A DNA stretch of 64,000 nt from Streptomyces sp. NBC_00513 (lineage in GTDB: Bacteria; Actinomycetota; Actinomycetes; Streptomycetales; Streptomycetaceae): contig NZ_CP107845.1 of assembly GCF_041431415.1 (NCBI RefSeq), positions 7,316,001 to 7,380,000 of the forward strand. The letters are read 5' to 3'. Each line of letters starts with the position of its first letter. Position 1 is the stretch's first letter. The notes beneath the pieces were generated by a model, which was not told the origin of the DNA, made no database searches, and saw only the letters and a list, made by a program, of their open reading frames with translations. The position numbers and the translations under genes are program-made. Positions 33,386 through 43,947 of this stretch are shown here, piece after piece.

Positions 33386-34522
33386 TCACACGGGGGCGGG
33401 TGGACGCAGTGACTGCCGGACGGCCCAGGCAACCGACACCAGCGGCACCGCGACCACCGCGCCGACGACGCCCGCGGCGATGGCGCCGGCCACCACCGAC
33501 AGGGCCACGACCACCGGATGCAGCCGCACCGCCCAACTCATCACGAGCGGATGCAGCAGATGGCCCTCGATCTGCCCGATGATCACGATCAGCACGACCA
33601 CCAGGCACGCCACCAGCGGCCCCTTCGCGGCCAGGGCGACGACGGCGGCCACCGCGAGGGCGACCGGGGATCCGATCAGCGGGATGAACGCGGCGAAGAA
33701 CTCCAACAACGCGAGCGGCACCGCCAGCGGCACCCCCAACGCGAACAGCGCGACGCCGACGAGGACGGCGTTCGTCCCGGCGACGAGCAGGATGCCGTGG
33801 GTGTAACCGGTGAACGTCCGCCACGCCGCCCGTCCGGCGGTCGTCACCCGGTCCTCGGCGGTCGGCGGGAGCTGGGTGCAGAACCAGGCCCACTGCCGAT
33901 CGCCCGAGTGGATGAAGAAGACCGAGCAGAACAGCGCCAGGGCGATCACGGTGAAGATCTCCACGAGCCGGCCGGCGCCACTGACCGCGGTACTGAGCAG
34001 AGTCGACCGGTGGCTCGACAGGTAGGAGGTGATGCGCGCCTGCAAGTCGTCCAGGGCGTGGGGGTCCAGCCGCAGCGGCGGCTGCTCCAGCCAGCGCTGG
34101 ATCCGGCCCAGGCCGTCCTTGAACTCCGCGAGCAGGTTGGTCCACTCGGAGGCGATCGTCTCGCCGACGAACGCGAACGCGCCGAGCAGCAGCAGGATGC
34201 TGCCGATCAGCGCGCAGGCGACGGCGAGCGGGCGGGGCATCCACCGGGCCAGGAGACCCGTCAGGGGCCGGAGCACGGCGGTCACCACGAGGCCGAGGAA
34301 GACGGCCACGCCGACCTCGTGGAACCGGCCCAGGACCACGAACACCGCGTACGCCACGGCCCCCACGGCCAACAGCCGCCAGGAGTACGCGGCGACCGTG
34401 CGCAGCAGCGGGGAGACGTGGGGGGTGCCCGCCGGCAGCGGAGGCCTCGGGCGTCGGGGGCGGGCGGTCGCGCGCGGGCGGGCGGGCCGGGGTGTCGACC
34501 GCTCCGCGGATCGCCTGGTCAT
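33386..34522 (-). CDS. AI-2E family transporter
   Basis: A 378-aa integral membrane protein with about seven to eight helices and the large loop typical of the family. Characteristic segments are [28 protein letters not shown] (split over helices 1-2) and [20 protein letters not shown] and [20 protein letters not shown] near the C-terminus. The family is named for the autoinducer-2 exporter TqsA but also contains Na+/H+ antiporters, so the substrate is open. I chose the ATG at 34522 (MTRRSAERS), before the Arg/Pro-rich cytosolic leader. It is divergent from the MFS gene. Confidence 0.85.
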   Translation of the reverse strand: MTRRSAERSTPRPARPRATARPRRPRPPLPAGTPHVSPLLRTVAAYSWRLLAVGAVAYAVFVVLGRFHEVGVAVFLGLVVTAVLRPLTGLLARWMPRPLAVACALIGSILLLLGAFAFVGETIASEWTNLLAEFKDGLGRIQRWLEQPPLRLDPHALDDLQARITSYLSSHRSTLLSTAVSGAGRLVEIFTVIALALFCSVFFIHSGDRQWAWFCTQLPPTAEDRVTTAGRAAWRTFTGYTHGILLVAGTNAVLVGVALFALGVPLAVPLALLEFFAAFIPLIGSPVALAVAAVVALAAKGPLVACLVVVLIVIIGQIEGHLLHPLVMSWAVRLHPVVVALSVVAGAIAAGVVGAVVAVPLVSVAWAVRQSLRPPAPV

Positions 34523-34678
34523 GGCAGTGCCCCACCTCCGGAAGTGTTCCTCGACAGGTTCCACGGCACGCCGCGGCCCCCGCGGGCGCGACGGCACATT
34601 CGCCCGAACGAACCGCCGGATACCCCCGTTTCACCCGCCGGCGTTTGTCCGGGAGGGAGGTCGGGCAGACGGTGCGTC

Positions 34679-36205
34679 ATGGCTGAGCTCACGGGTGGGA
34701 ACCAGGGGACGATCACGACCAGCGTCCCCGCGCGACTGGACCGGCTGCCGTGGTCGCGGTGGCACTGGATGATCGTGATCGGGCTGGGGACCGTGTGGAT
34801 CCTCGACGGCCTGGAAGTCACGATCGTCGGCAACATCGCCGGTCGGCTCTCCGAGGACGGCAGCGGCCTCAGCATCACGGACGCCCAGGTCACCGGTGTC
34901 GCGGCGGCCCTGTACGTGGCCGGGGCCTGCGCCGGTGCGCTGTTCTTCGGACGCCTCACCGACCTGTTCGGCCGCAAGAAGCTCTTCCTCATCACCCTCG
35001 GCGTCTACCTGGCGGCGACCGCGCTCACCGCCGTGTCCTTCTCGCCCTGGTGGTTCTTCGTCTTCCGCTTCCTCACCGGTTTCGGCATCGGCGGCGAGTA
35101 CGCGGCCATCAACTCCGCGATCGACGAGCTGATCCCCAGCAAGTACCGCGGGCGCGTCGACCTCATCATCAACGGCAGCTTCTGGCTCGGCGCGGTCGCC
35201 GGCGCACTGCTGTCCGTCCTCGCGCTCGACACCGACATCTTCCCGGCCTGGCTCGGCTGGCGGCTCACGTTCGCGCTCGGCGTCGTCCTCGGCCTGGTGA
35301 TCCTGCTCGTCCGCCGGCACGTGCCCGAAAGCCCCCGGTGGATGTTCATCCACGGCCAGGGCGAGGAGGCGGAGGAACTCGTCTCCGACGTCGAACGCCA
35401 GGTGGAGCGAGAGAAGGGCGCCCCACTCCCCGAACCGGGGGAGGCCATCACGATCGAGCAGCGCGGCAGCATCGGATTCGGCGAGATCGCCAGGACGGTC
35501 TTCCGGTCCTACCCGCGACGGGCCGTGCTCGGTCTCTCCCTCTTCGTCGGGCAGGCGTTCCTCTACAACGCGATCACCTTCGGCTTCGGCACCATCCTCG
35601 TCCGGTTCTTCGACGTCTCCAGCTCGGTCACCGGCTACTACTTCGCCGTCATCGCCTTCGGCAACTTCCTCGGACCGCTGTTCCTGGGGCGGTTCTTCGA
35701 CACGATCGGCCGCCGGCCGATGATCGCCGGCACCTACGTCCTGTCCGGCCTGCTGCTCTTCGGTACCGCGTGGCTCTTCGGGGCCGGCATGCTCACGGCC
35801 TTCACGATGACCGCCTGCTGGTGTGTGGTGCTGTTCTTCGCCTCCGCCGGGGCGAGTTCGGCGTACCTGACGGTCAGCGAGATCTTCCCGATGGAGACGC
35901 GGGCGATGGCCATCGCCTTCTTCTACGCGGTGGGCACGGCCGCCGGCGGCATCTCGGGTCCGCTGGTCTTCGCGGACCTCACCTCCAGCGGAGTGGTCGC
36001 CGACGCCGTGCTCGCGTTCTGCATCGGGGCCTCCCTGATGGTGGCGGCGGGCCTGGTCGCGGTCTTCTTCGCGGTGGCGGCCGAGGGCAAGTCCCTCGAA
36101 TCGATCGCCACGCCCCTCTCCGCGCGCGCCACCGGGGAGCGGGACGGAACCGACGGTGGGCCGCGGGCGACGGACCGTGCGGAGAGCCGCAGCCCACTCG
36201 GATGA
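34679..36205 (+). CDS. MFS transporter, sugar-porter-like
   Basis: A 508-aa major facilitator protein with 12 predicted helices. The loop between helices 2 and 3 has [20 protein letters not shown], close to the MFS signature. The second-half counterpart is [27 protein letters not shown] motif after helix 6 is typical of the sugar porter group, and [19 protein letters not shown] resembles the PETKG-proximal region. The N-terminal [13 protein letters not shown] in helix 1 is seen in aromatic-acid and metabolite porters. The substrate is unknown. The ATG at 34679 follows GGGAGGGAGG at a rather long distance. Confidence 0.88.
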   Translation: MAELTGGNQGTITTSVPARLDRLPWSRWHWMIVIGLGTVWILDGLEVTIVGNIAGRLSEDGSGLSITDAQVTGVAAALYVAGACAGALFFGRLTDLFGRKKLFLITLGVYLAATALTAVSFSPWWFFVFRFLTGFGIGGEYAAINSAIDELIPSKYRGRVDLIINGSFWLGAVAGALLSVLALDTDIFPAWLGWRLTFALGVVLGLVILLVRRHVPESPRWMFIHGQGEEAEELVSDVERQVEREKGAPLPEPGEAITIEQRGSIGFGEIARTVFRSYPRRAVLGLSLFVGQAFLYNAITFGFGTILVRFFDVSSSVTGYYFAVIAFGNFLGPLFLGRFFDTIGRRPMIAGTYVLSGLLLFGTAWLFGAGMLTAFTMTACWCVVLFFASAGASSAYLTVSEIFPMETRAMAIAFFYAVGTAAGGISGPLVFADLTSSGVVADAVLAFCIGASLMVAAGLVAVFFAVAAEGKSLESIATPLSARATGERDGTDGGPRATDRAESRSPLG

Positions 36206-36232
36206 CGGCCGTCCCGGGCAGGACCTCACGCC

Positions 36233-36270
36233 CCGGGTCACGCCCCGGCGCACGGCCGGGCGTGACCCGG
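36233..36270 (+). terminator. Hairpin terminator after the MFS gene
   Basis: CCGGGTCACGCCC (36233-36245) pairs perfectly with GGGCGTGACCCGG (36258-36270), a 13-bp stem with a 12-nt loop, 28 bp after the MFS stop. Confidence 0.8.
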
Positions 36271-36385
36271 ACGGCTGTGGACAAGTCCTTCGAACACGAC
36301 AGGCCCCCGCCGTGCTCGTAGCGTCGTCGGCATCAGGGGGCCTGGTGCCCCGAAGGGCGAACTCTCCTGACGGGAGGGCATGCCG

Positions 36386-36595
36386 ATGCCGGAAGACGCT
36401 TCCGTGTCCAGCCTGCTGCGCGTCCACCGAGGCTCCGCCGAACCCGAGGAACTGGCCGCGATAGCCGTCGTGGTCGCCTGCCTCGCCGGGCGCCTGTCCC
36501 GGGCGCCGAGCCGTCCCCGGGAGAACAGGCGCCACCGCCCGCATCCGCGCCCCGGAGGCCACGGATGCTGGGCGGGGTGCTGGGCCTGCCGGTGA
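36386..36595 (+). CDS. Acyl-CoA carboxylase epsilon subunit-like small protein
   Basis: A 69-aa protein. The N-terminal half, SSLLRVHRGSAEPEELAAIA and on through VVVACLAGR, matches the short domain of actinobacterial acyl-CoA carboxylase epsilon subunits (V-x-R-G-x-x-x-P-E-E-L-A-A). These bind and stabilise the alpha-beta carboxylase that makes malonyl-CoA. The C-terminal half is Arg/Pro/Cys-rich and unlike the family. GGGAGGG at 36372-36378 favours the ATG at 36386 over the one at 36380. It is convergent with the hydroxylase gene of the whiE cluster, and malonyl-CoA is the substrate of that cluster, so a link is plausible. Confidence 0.6.
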   Translation: MPEDASVSSLLRVHRGSAEPEELAAIAVVVACLAGRLSRAPSRPRENRRHRPHPRPGGHGCWAGCWACR

Positions 36596-36617
36596 CCCCG
36601 GGCAGGCCACACGGACC

Positions 36618-38252
36618 TCAGTCCCGCCGGAGGACGGCCATCATGGCCGACAGGAGCGCTTCCTGAGGGTCGCTCACCGCGTCCTCGCAGCGCCAGGCCA
36701 CGAACCCGTCCGGCCGCACGAGCACCGCGCCTGCGGCGCCGATCTCGTGGACCTCCGTCCAGTCGGCGTCGGCCGGCTGGATCAGGTCGGCGTCGGCCGA
36801 GGAGCCGATCGTGTACCCGGCCAGGCGCGCGGACAACTGCTCGGCCACCTGCGCCGCCGCCGACCGCCACGGGGTTCCCGCCGCGCTGAGCAGCACGAAG
36901 GACCGCTCGTACAGGTCGAGCAGCGAGATGCGCTCCCCGGCCCTGGTCACCCACATGTGCGGCGCCCTGGTGCCGACGTCACCCTTCAGGCGCAACGCCT
37001 CGGGGATGATCGGCCGGTCCGGGTCGCCGCCGACGACCGCGCCCTGCGGGTAGCAGTACCCCATGGCCGTGGTGAGGACCCCGCTGCCGGGGCCCCCACC
37101 CATGGTCGGCGGAGGGGTGTACCCCGGGTGGCTGTGCTCCGCGGAACGCGCCGAGGCGCGCAGGCTCGTGGCCCGGGCCACGGGCAGCCGCTCGGCCTCG
37201 TACGTGTCGAGCAGCTCCTGGCCGGCCGCCCCCTGGAGCACCGCCGCGATCTTCCAGGCGAGGTTGTGCGCGTCCTGGATACCGGTGTTCGAACCGAACG
37301 CCCCGGTCGGGGACATCTCGTGGGCCGCGTCGCCGACCAGGAAGGCCCGGCCCGACGAGTACCACTCCGCCACCCGTTCGGCCGCGTGCCAGGGCGCCCG
37401 GCCGCCGATCTCCACGTCCAGGTCGGGCATGCCGACCGCCGCGCGGATCTGCCGTGCGCAGCGCTCGTCCGTGAAGTCCTCCAGCGTCTCCCCGTTCTCG
37501 GGGTGCCAGGGGGCGTGGAAGACCCACTGGGTCTCGTTGTCGACCGGCAGCAGCGCCCCGTCCGCGCCCGGGCGCATCAGGTAGCAGACGATGAACCGGA
37601 CGTCCCCGAGGACCTCGATGAGCTGCTCGGAACGGAACGTGATGCTCACGTTGTGGAACAGTTCACCGCTGCCCGTCTGAGGAATGCGCAGCGCCTCCCT
37701 GACGGGACTGCGCGGGCCGTCCGCGGCGATGAGGAAGTCGGCGCGCACGGTGAGGTGCTCGCCCGTCTCCCGGTCCTTCACCAGGGCGGTGACGCCTTCC
37801 TCGTCCTGGTCGAAACTCATCAGCTCGGTGGAGAACCGCACGTCCGCGCCTTGTGCGCGGCTCTGCTTGGCCAATTCCGGCTCGATGTTGTTCTGGCTGC
37901 ACAGGCACCAGCCGGTGGGGCTGAGGCGGGCGAGCGCCTTGGACGGGTCCACGCCCTTGATCAGCCAGTTGAACTCGCCCCCGACCAGGGACTGGGCCTG
38001 CAGGATTCCGTGATTCTCCTCCAGAGCGGCCGCCGCGCTGCGGATCGCCGGCTCGGCCTGCGCCGTCCGGAAGAGCTCCATCGTGCGTGCGTTGATGCCA
38101 CGGCCGCGCGGGTGAACGGACGTACCGGCGTGCTTCTCGACCACCATGTGCCTGACGCCGTGACGGCTCAGGAACAGGGAGGTGGACAGGCCCACGAGTG
38201 AGCCGCCCACCACAAGGACCGGTACACGGACGTCGACTTTGTCTTCGATCAA
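36618..38252 (-). CDS. FAD-dependent aromatic polyketide hydroxylase (whiE ORFVIII-like)
   Basis: A 544-aa flavoprotein monooxygenase of the PgaE/RdmE class. The FAD motif VLVVGGSLVGLSTSLFLSRHG lies at the N-terminus (quoted to its first 20 residues: VLVVGGSLVGLSTSLFLSRH). The second motif, FLIAADGPRSPVREAL, and the ribityl-binding FLVGDAAHEMSPTGAFG are also clear. It would hydroxylate the polycyclic spore-pigment skeleton using NAD(P)H and O2. The start is a TTG at 38252 (IEDKVDVRVPV follows) with AGGAG 7 nt upstream; the longer open frame lacks a ribosome-binding site. It is divergent from the seven-gene operon, exactly as ORFVIII of the S. coelicolor whiE locus. Confidence 0.88.
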   Translation of the reverse strand: MIEDKVDVRVPVLVVGGSLVGLSTSLFLSRHGVRHMVVEKHAGTSVHPRGRGINARTMELFRTAQAEPAIRSAAAALEENHGILQAQSLVGGEFNWLIKGVDPSKALARLSPTGWCLCSQNNIEPELAKQSRAQGADVRFSTELMSFDQDEEGVTALVKDRETGEHLTVRADFLIAADGPRSPVREALRIPQTGSGELFHNVSITFRSEQLIEVLGDVRFIVCYLMRPGADGALLPVDNETQWVFHAPWHPENGETLEDFTDERCARQIRAAVGMPDLDVEIGGRAPWHAAERVAEWYSSGRAFLVGDAAHEMSPTGAFGSNTGIQDAHNLAWKIAAVLQGAAGQELLDTYEAERLPVARATSLRASARSAEHSHPGYTPPPTMGGGPGSGVLTTAMGYCYPQGAVVGGDPDRPIIPEALRLKGDVGTRAPHMWVTRAGERISLLDLYERSFVLLSAAGTPWRSAAAQVAEQLSARLAGYTIGSSADADLIQPADADWTEVHEIGAAGAVLVRPDGFVAWRCEDAVSDPQEALLSAMMAVLRRD

Positions 38253-38314
38253 CTGAGGGCTCCTGTTTCTGTGCGGGGCGGTGCACTTTCTTATGCCCCG
38301 ATCAGCCGGCGGAC

Positions 38315-38341
38315 CCGGGTGATTCGTCACTTCTCACCCGG
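38315..38341. promoter_or_regulatory. Inverted repeat in the whiE divergent promoter region
   Basis: CCGGGTGA (38315-38322) and TCACCCGG (38334-38341) are perfect 8-bp inverted arms 11 nt apart, 63 bp upstream of the hydroxylase start. It may be an operator for one of the sporulation regulators or a hairpin in the hydroxylase leader. Confidence 0.45.
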
Positions 38342-38409
38342 ACGATCCTGAGATCTGGCGTTCTGCCCACTGCTGGATGACGATGAGCGACAGCGGATCC
38401 ACGCATATG

Positions 38410-38438
38410 CCCCCTTTCGTCCACCCTGGCAAAGGGGG
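38410..38438. promoter_or_regulatory. Second inverted repeat in the whiE divergent region
   Basis: CCCCCTTT (38410-38417) and AAAGGGGG (38431-38438) form a perfect 8-bp stem with a 13-nt loop, about 108 bp before the start of the operon's first gene. The 293-bp interval holds no other gene that I can support. Confidence 0.45.
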
Positions 38439-38545
38439 AAACGGCCCGGACCGCTCCGACCGGCGCAGCGGACGCGGCGCACCCCGGGAACACGTCCCGG
38501 GCGACCACGTCCCGTGACCGAGACCCCTCACGAAGGAGTGAGCAG

Positions 38546-39646
38546 ATGACAACCGCCCTGTCCGAGAGGGTGTCCCAATCGGCTTTCGACGGATCCATGC
38601 TCCGGGTCGTCCTGCTGATGGACCTGCACGAAGGCGTCCAGCAGCAGTTCTTCGACGCCTACGAGCAGCTCCGCCACGACATCGCCTCGGTTCCGGGGCA
38701 CCTCGGCGACCAGCTGTGCCAGTCGTTCGAGAACCCCTCCCAATGGCTCATCACCAGTGAGTGGGAGAGCGCGCCCCAGTACCTCGCCTGGGTCAACAGC
38801 GAGCACCACGCCGAACAGGTCAAGCCGCTCGGCGCCTGCGCCCGGAGCATGCGACCGCTGAAGTTCACCGTGCTCCGGGAGACCGGCAAGCGCTACGACC
38901 GGCCCGAGCTGACGCCCTCCGTACGGCTCCAGCCCACGCCTCGTCTCGGTGCCGGGATCGTCCGCCACGCCCTGACGTTCACGGTCAAGCCGGGCAGCGA
39001 GAAGGCCGTCGCCGATCTGCTGTCCTCCTACGACTCCCCGGCGGCCGAGGTCGACGCGCACACCCGTCTGTGCCGCACCTCCCTCTTCATGCACGGCAAC
39101 CGGGTGGTCCGGGCCGTCGAGGTCGAAGGCGACCTCACGGCGGCCCTGCGCCACGTGTCGGAGCAGCCGGAGGTCCGCGCCGTCGAACAGGCCATCAACC
39201 CGTACCTCGAACAGGACCGCGACCTGGCCGACCCCGAGTCCGCCCGCCTGTTCTTCATGAAGGCGGCGCTCCCGGCCGTCCACCACGTGGCCGACCACGG
39301 CGCCGACGACGCCCCCGTGACCCGGCACGCGCTGTTCTACCCGGCACGCGAGGGGCGCGGCGCGGAGCTCGCCGAGTTCCTGTCCCAGCAGGACGAGCGG
39401 GCAGCGGCGCGGCCCGACGGCCCGGTCCGCAGCAGCAGCATCTTCCAGCGCGACGACATCGTCGTGCGCCTCCTCGACGTGTCCCTCCCCGCGGGCGCCG
39501 ACCTCGCCGCCGCCTTCGAGATCGAAGGACCGCGCGCCGAGGCCACCCTCGAACGGCTGCTCGCGGCGCCGTCCGGGGCCGGCGGCCCGGCAGCACCCCA
39601 CCCCATGACCCCGGTCACCGACCGCCGGGCACCCGAACGGTCCTGA
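38546..39646 (+). CDS. SchA/CurD-like protein (whiE ORFI-like)
   Basis: A 366-aa protein found as the first gene of spore-pigment operons. It has an N-terminal antibiotic-biosynthesis-monooxygenase-type ferredoxin-like domain (about 15-110: LRVVLLMDLHEGVQQQFFDA, QWLITSEWESAPQYLAW). Two further domains (about 130-240 and 260-345) contain IVRHALTFTVKPGSEKAV and VTRHALFYPAREGRGAELAE. The reaction is not established; accessory oxidation or cyclisation steps have been suggested for the family. AAGGAG lies 7 nt before the ATG. Confidence 0.88.
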   Translation: MTTALSERVSQSAFDGSMLRVVLLMDLHEGVQQQFFDAYEQLRHDIASVPGHLGDQLCQSFENPSQWLITSEWESAPQYLAWVNSEHHAEQVKPLGACARSMRPLKFTVLRETGKRYDRPELTPSVRLQPTPRLGAGIVRHALTFTVKPGSEKAVADLLSSYDSPAAEVDAHTRLCRTSLFMHGNRVVRAVEVEGDLTAALRHVSEQPEVRAVEQAINPYLEQDRDLADPESARLFFMKAALPAVHHVADHGADDAPVTRHALFYPAREGRGAELAEFLSQQDERAAARPDGPVRSSSIFQRDDIVVRLLDVSLPAGADLAAAFEIEGPRAEATLERLLAAPSGAGGPAAPHPMTPVTDRRAPERS

Positions 39647-39740
39647 GGACCGCCCGGTATCCGCGGCCCGCCCGGGCCACAGCCACCACCCCGCCCCGCG
39701 CCCCTGTTGAGGCGACCCGCACGCCTGGAGGAAGTCAGTC

Positions 39741-40187
39741 ATGAGCACACATCGCCCACGCATCGTCGACCTCAGCGAGACCCAGCCCAACCGCAGGCGC
39801 GGAGGCGACCTGAGAGCGGTGCTCACCCCGACCTCGGTCGGCTCGACCAGCGGGTTCATGGGTCTCGCGGTCATGGCCCCGGGCGAGTCGATCGCCGAGC
39901 ACTACCACCCGTACTCCGAGGAGTTCGTGTACGTGGTCGCCGGCGCCCTGGAGGTCGACCTCGACGGGGAGGCCCACCCGCTGCGCGTCGACCAGGGGCT
40001 GCTGGTACCGCTGAACGTCCGCCACCGTTTCCGCAACGTCGGCGACACCGAGGCCCGGATGGTCTTCCACCTGGGACCGCTCGCCCCCCGGCCGGAACTC
40101 GGCCACGTCGACACCGAAGAGGCCCCGCACCCGCACGAGTCCGCGTGGGACCAGCGGCCACCCGAGCACTCGGAGGTCGTCGCATGA
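39741..40187 (+). CDS. Cupin protein (whiE ORFII-like)
   Basis: A 148-aa single-domain cupin. The first cupin motif is [20 protein letters not shown], with His, His and Glu positioned to bind a metal. The second is [13 protein letters not shown], with one His. It is the second gene of spore-pigment clusters (CurC/SchB-type cupin) and may act as a cyclase or oxygenase on the polyketide. The stop overlaps the KS-alpha start by 4 bp, so production is coupled to the minimal PKS. Confidence 0.9.
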   Translation: MSTHRPRIVDLSETQPNRRRGGDLRAVLTPTSVGSTSGFMGLAVMAPGESIAEHYHPYSEEFVYVVAGALEVDLDGEAHPLRVDQGLLVPLNVRHRFRNVGDTEARMVFHLGPLAPRPELGHVDTEEAPHPHESAWDQRPPEHSEVVA

Positions 40188-41455
40188 CCCGCCGACGGGT
40201 GGCCGTGACCGGGGTCGGCGTCGTCGCCCCCGGTGGCATCGGCACCCGCGCCTTCTGGGACCTGCTCTCCAACGGGCGGACCGCGACACGGGGCATCACC
40301 CTCTTCGACCCGACCGGGTTCCGCTCCCGGATAGCCGCCGAGGTCGACTTCGACCCCGCCGACCACGGGTTCGGCCCCGGCGAGGCGGAGCGACACGACC
40401 GGTACATCCAGTTCGCCCTGGTCGCGGCGCGCGAGGCGGTGGCCGACGCCGGCCTCCACCTCGACTCCGACGAGGCCTGGCGCACCGGAGTGTCCCTGGG
40501 CACCGCCGTCGGCGGAACCACCCGCCTGGAGCACGACTACGTCGACGTCAGCGACAAGGGCGCGTGGTGGGACGTCGACCACCGGCTCTCCTCGCCCTTC
40601 CTGCACCGGGCGTTCACCCCCGCGACGCTGGCTTCGGCCGTCGCGGAACAGACGGGCGCCCGCGGGCCGGTACAGACCGTCTCGACGGGCTGCACCTCGG
40701 GTCTCGACGCCATCGGGTACGCGGTCCACGCCATCCAGGAGGGCCGGATGGACGTGTGCGTCGCCGGCGCCTCGGACTCTCCCGTCTCCCCGATCACCGT
40801 GGCCTGCTTCGACGCCATCAAGGCGACCTCGCCGAACAACGACGACCCCGCCCACGCGTCCCGGCCCTTCGACGCCGACCGCGACGGGTTCGTCCTCGGC
40901 GAGGGCGGGGCCGTCCTCGTCCTGGAGGAGCTGGAGCACGCCCGCGCCCGCGGCGCGACCGTCTACTGCGAGATCGCCGGGTACGCCACCTTCGGCAACG
41001 CCCACCACATGACCGGCCTCACCACCGAGGGGCTGGAGATGGCCCGGTCCATAGAGACCGCCCTCGGGCAGGCCCGGATCAACGCCGCGGAGATCGACTA
41101 CGTCAACGCGCACGGCTCCGGGACCAAGCAGAACGACCGGCACGAGACCGCCGCCGTCAAGCGGGTGCTCGGTGACCACGCCTACCGGACGCCGATGACC
41201 TCCATCAAGTCGATGGTCGGTCACTCGCTCGGCGCCATCGGCGCCATCGAGCTCGCCGCCTGCGTCCTCGCGATGACCCACCACGTGGTCCCGCCGACGG
41301 CGAACTACGAGACCCCCGACCCGGAGTGCGACCTGGACTACGTGCCGAAGACGGCCCGCAGCCACACCCTGCGCAGCGTGCTCTCCGTCGGCAGCGGATT
41401 CGGCGGATTCCAGTCCGCCGTCGTCATGACCCAGCCGAAGGAGGTGCGCGCGTGA
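40184..41455 (+). CDS. Type II PKS ketosynthase KS-alpha (whiE ORFIII-like)
   Basis: A 423-aa condensing enzyme. The nucleophilic Cys is in [13 protein letters not shown] near residue 173, and the two catalytic His are in [14 protein letters not shown] and [14 protein letters not shown]. With the chain-length factor it extends malonyl units on the ACP to a poly-beta-ketone. The ATG overlaps the cupin stop (ATGA), and the stop overlaps the GTG of the next gene, giving the stoichiometric KS-alpha/CLF pairing usual for these heterodimers. Confidence 0.95.
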   Translation: MTRRRVAVTGVGVVAPGGIGTRAFWDLLSNGRTATRGITLFDPTGFRSRIAAEVDFDPADHGFGPGEAERHDRYIQFALVAAREAVADAGLHLDSDEAWRTGVSLGTAVGGTTRLEHDYVDVSDKGAWWDVDHRLSSPFLHRAFTPATLASAVAEQTGARGPVQTVSTGCTSGLDAIGYAVHAIQEGRMDVCVAGASDSPVSPITVACFDAIKATSPNNDDPAHASRPFDADRDGFVLGEGGAVLVLEELEHARARGATVYCEIAGYATFGNAHHMTGLTTEGLEMARSIETALGQARINAAEIDYVNAHGSGTKQNDRHETAAVKRVLGDHAYRTPMTSIKSMVGHSLGAIGAIELAACVLAMTHHVVPPTANYETPDPECDLDYVPKTARSHTLRSVLSVGSGFGGFQSAVVMTQPKEVRA

Positions 41456-42702
41456 ACAGTCGCTCCGAGCGAGCCTCGGTCATCACCGGCATCGGGGTGG
41501 TCGCGCCCAACGGGATCGGGATCGAAGCCTTCTGGAAGGCGACCCAGGCGGGCGACAGCGTCCTGGACCGCGTCAGCCGACAGGGCTGCGAGCACCTCCC
41601 GCTGCGCATCGCGGGAGAGGTGCGGGGCTTCGACCCGGGGACCCTGGTCGAGGACCGCTTCCTCGTACAGACCGACCGCTTCAGCCACTACGCGCTCGGC
41701 GCCGCCGACCTCGCCCTGGAGGACGCGCGGCTCGCCCAGGCCGACTACGCCGACGACGCCTTCTCGGTCGGGGTCGTCACGGCGGCCGGTTCGGGCGGCG
41801 GCGAGTTCGGGCAGCGTGAACTGCAACGGCTGTGGGGGCAGGGCCCCCGCTACGTCGGCCCGTACCAGTCGATCGCCTGGTTCTACGCCGCCAGCACCGG
41901 ACAGATCTCCATCCGACGCGGGCTCAAGGGCCCGTGCGGGGTGGTCTGCGGGGACGAGGCCGGCGGGCTGGACGCCTTCGCCCACGCCGCCCGGGCCATC
42001 CGGCAGGGCAGCCGGGCGATGCTGGTCGGCGCGACGGAGGCACCCCTCGCCCCCTACTCGGTCGTCTGCCAGCTGGGCTACGAGGGTCTGAGCACCGACG
42101 ACGACCCCGAGCGGGCTTACCGCCCCTTCACCGCGAAGGCGTCGGGCTTCGTGCCCGCCGAAGGCGGCGCGATGTTCGTCGTCGAGGACGCCGAGACCGC
42201 GGCGCGGCGCGGTGCGACCGTCCGCGCCGTCGTGGCCGGCCACTGCGCGACCTTCACCGGGCCGCACCGCTGGGAGGAGTCGGGCGAGGGCCTGTCCCGC
42301 GCCATCCGCGGCGCGCTCCGCGAGGCGGACTGCGCCCCCGAGGAGATCGACGTGGTCTTCGCCGACGCCCTCGGGATCCCCGCGGCCGACACGGCCGAGG
42401 CGTGGGCCATCACCGACGCCCTCGGCAGTCGCGCGAGCCGGGTGCCCGTCACGGCGCCCAAGACCGGGATCGGGCGGGCCTACTGCGCCGCCGGCACCCT
42501 CGACGTGGCCGCGGCCGTGATGGCACTGGAACACGGCGTCGTCCCACCGACGCCGAACGTCTTCGAGGTCTGCCACGACCTCGATGTGGTCACCGGGGGC
42601 GCGCGCACCGCACGGTTGCGGACCGCGCTCGTGCTCAGCCGGGGCCAGATGGGCTCGAACTCGGCCCTCGTCCTGCGCAGAGGACCGGAATCCGCCGTGT
42701 AG
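41452..42702 (+). CDS. Type II PKS chain-length factor KS-beta (whiE ORFIV-like)
   Basis: A 416-aa ketosynthase-like partner that sets chain length. The active-site Cys is replaced, as expected for a CLF: the aligned segment is [13 protein letters not shown], with Glu where KS-alpha has Cys. Most chain-length factors carry Gln here (CGEQAGG). The other catalytic positions are also degenerate. GTG start in a GTGA overlap with KS-alpha. An ACP gene follows after 57 bp. Confidence 0.94.
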   Translation: MNSRSERASVITGIGVVAPNGIGIEAFWKATQAGDSVLDRVSRQGCEHLPLRIAGEVRGFDPGTLVEDRFLVQTDRFSHYALGAADLALEDARLAQADYADDAFSVGVVTAAGSGGGEFGQRELQRLWGQGPRYVGPYQSIAWFYAASTGQISIRRGLKGPCGVVCGDEAGGLDAFAHAARAIRQGSRAMLVGATEAPLAPYSVVCQLGYEGLSTDDDPERAYRPFTAKASGFVPAEGGAMFVVEDAETAARRGATVRAVVAGHCATFTGPHRWEESGEGLSRAIRGALREADCAPEEIDVVFADALGIPAADTAEAWAITDALGSRASRVPVTAPKTGIGRAYCAAGTLDVAAAVMALEHGVVPPTPNVFEVCHDLDVVTGGARTARLRTALVLSRGQMGSNSALVLRRGPESAV

Positions 42703-42759
42703 GGCGCGCCACGCCGGCTCGGCCGGCCCACCCGCCCTCGTAGGAAGAGAGAAGGCACC

Positions 42760-43498
<739 letters not shown>

Positions 43499-43519
43499 CG
43501 GACGAAAGGCAACAGCACA

Positions 43520-43852
43520 ATGCACCAGGCTCTCATCGTGGCCCGCATGGCCCCCGGTTCCGCGCCCGACATCGCCGGCCTGTTCGCCGCGTCGGACGCG
43601 GGCGAACTGCCCCACCTGGTCGGGGTCAAGAGCCGCAGCCTCTTCCAGTTCGGGGACGTGTACCTCCACCTGATCGAGTCCGACAAGCCTCCGGCCCCGG
43701 CCATCGCCCAGGTGACGGACCACCCGGAGTTCCGGGACCTCAGCGACCGGCTCTCCGTGTTCATCAGTCCCCACGACCCGCAGACCTGGCGGAGTCCGAA
43801 GGACGCCATGGCCCAGCAGTTCTACCGCTGGGAACGCTCGGGCGGCCGGTAG
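43520..43852 (+). CDS. TcmI family polyketide cyclase (whiE ORFVII-like)
   Basis: A 110-aa ferredoxin-like-fold cyclase of the TcmI family that closes later rings. MHQALIVARMAPGSAPDIAG begins the fold; HLVGVKSRSLFQFGDVYLHL and the end QTWRSPKDAMAQQFYRW are typical. It is the last gene of the operon and is followed 39 bp later by a strong hairpin. Confidence 0.93.
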   Translation: MHQALIVARMAPGSAPDIAGLFAASDAGELPHLVGVKSRSLFQFGDVYLHLIESDKPPAPAIAQVTDHPEFRDLSDRLSVFISPHDPQTWRSPKDAMAQQFYRWERSGGR

Positions 43853-43890
43853 CCGACCCGGCGTCCACGCCACGGACCCCAGCCACACCG

Positions 43891-43928
43891 CGACGGCTCT
43901 GCCCCGTTCCCAGGGGGCGGAGCCGTCG
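43891..43928. terminator. Terminator of the whiE operon
   Basis: CGACGGCTCTGCCCC (43891-43905) pairs with GGGGCGGAGCCGTCG (43914-43928), a 15-bp stem with one G-T pair and an 8-nt loop. It lies between convergent genes and may act both ways. Confidence 0.88.
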
Positions 43929-43947
43929 GCGTGCGCGGCCGGCCCGA

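Noticed and set aside
38302..38406. Minus-strand 34-codon frame starting MRGSAVAHRHP in the whiE intergenic region, and an overlapping GTG frame
   Set aside because: No family pattern, and two frames compete. The G-rich stretch before the ATG is one arm of a hairpin.
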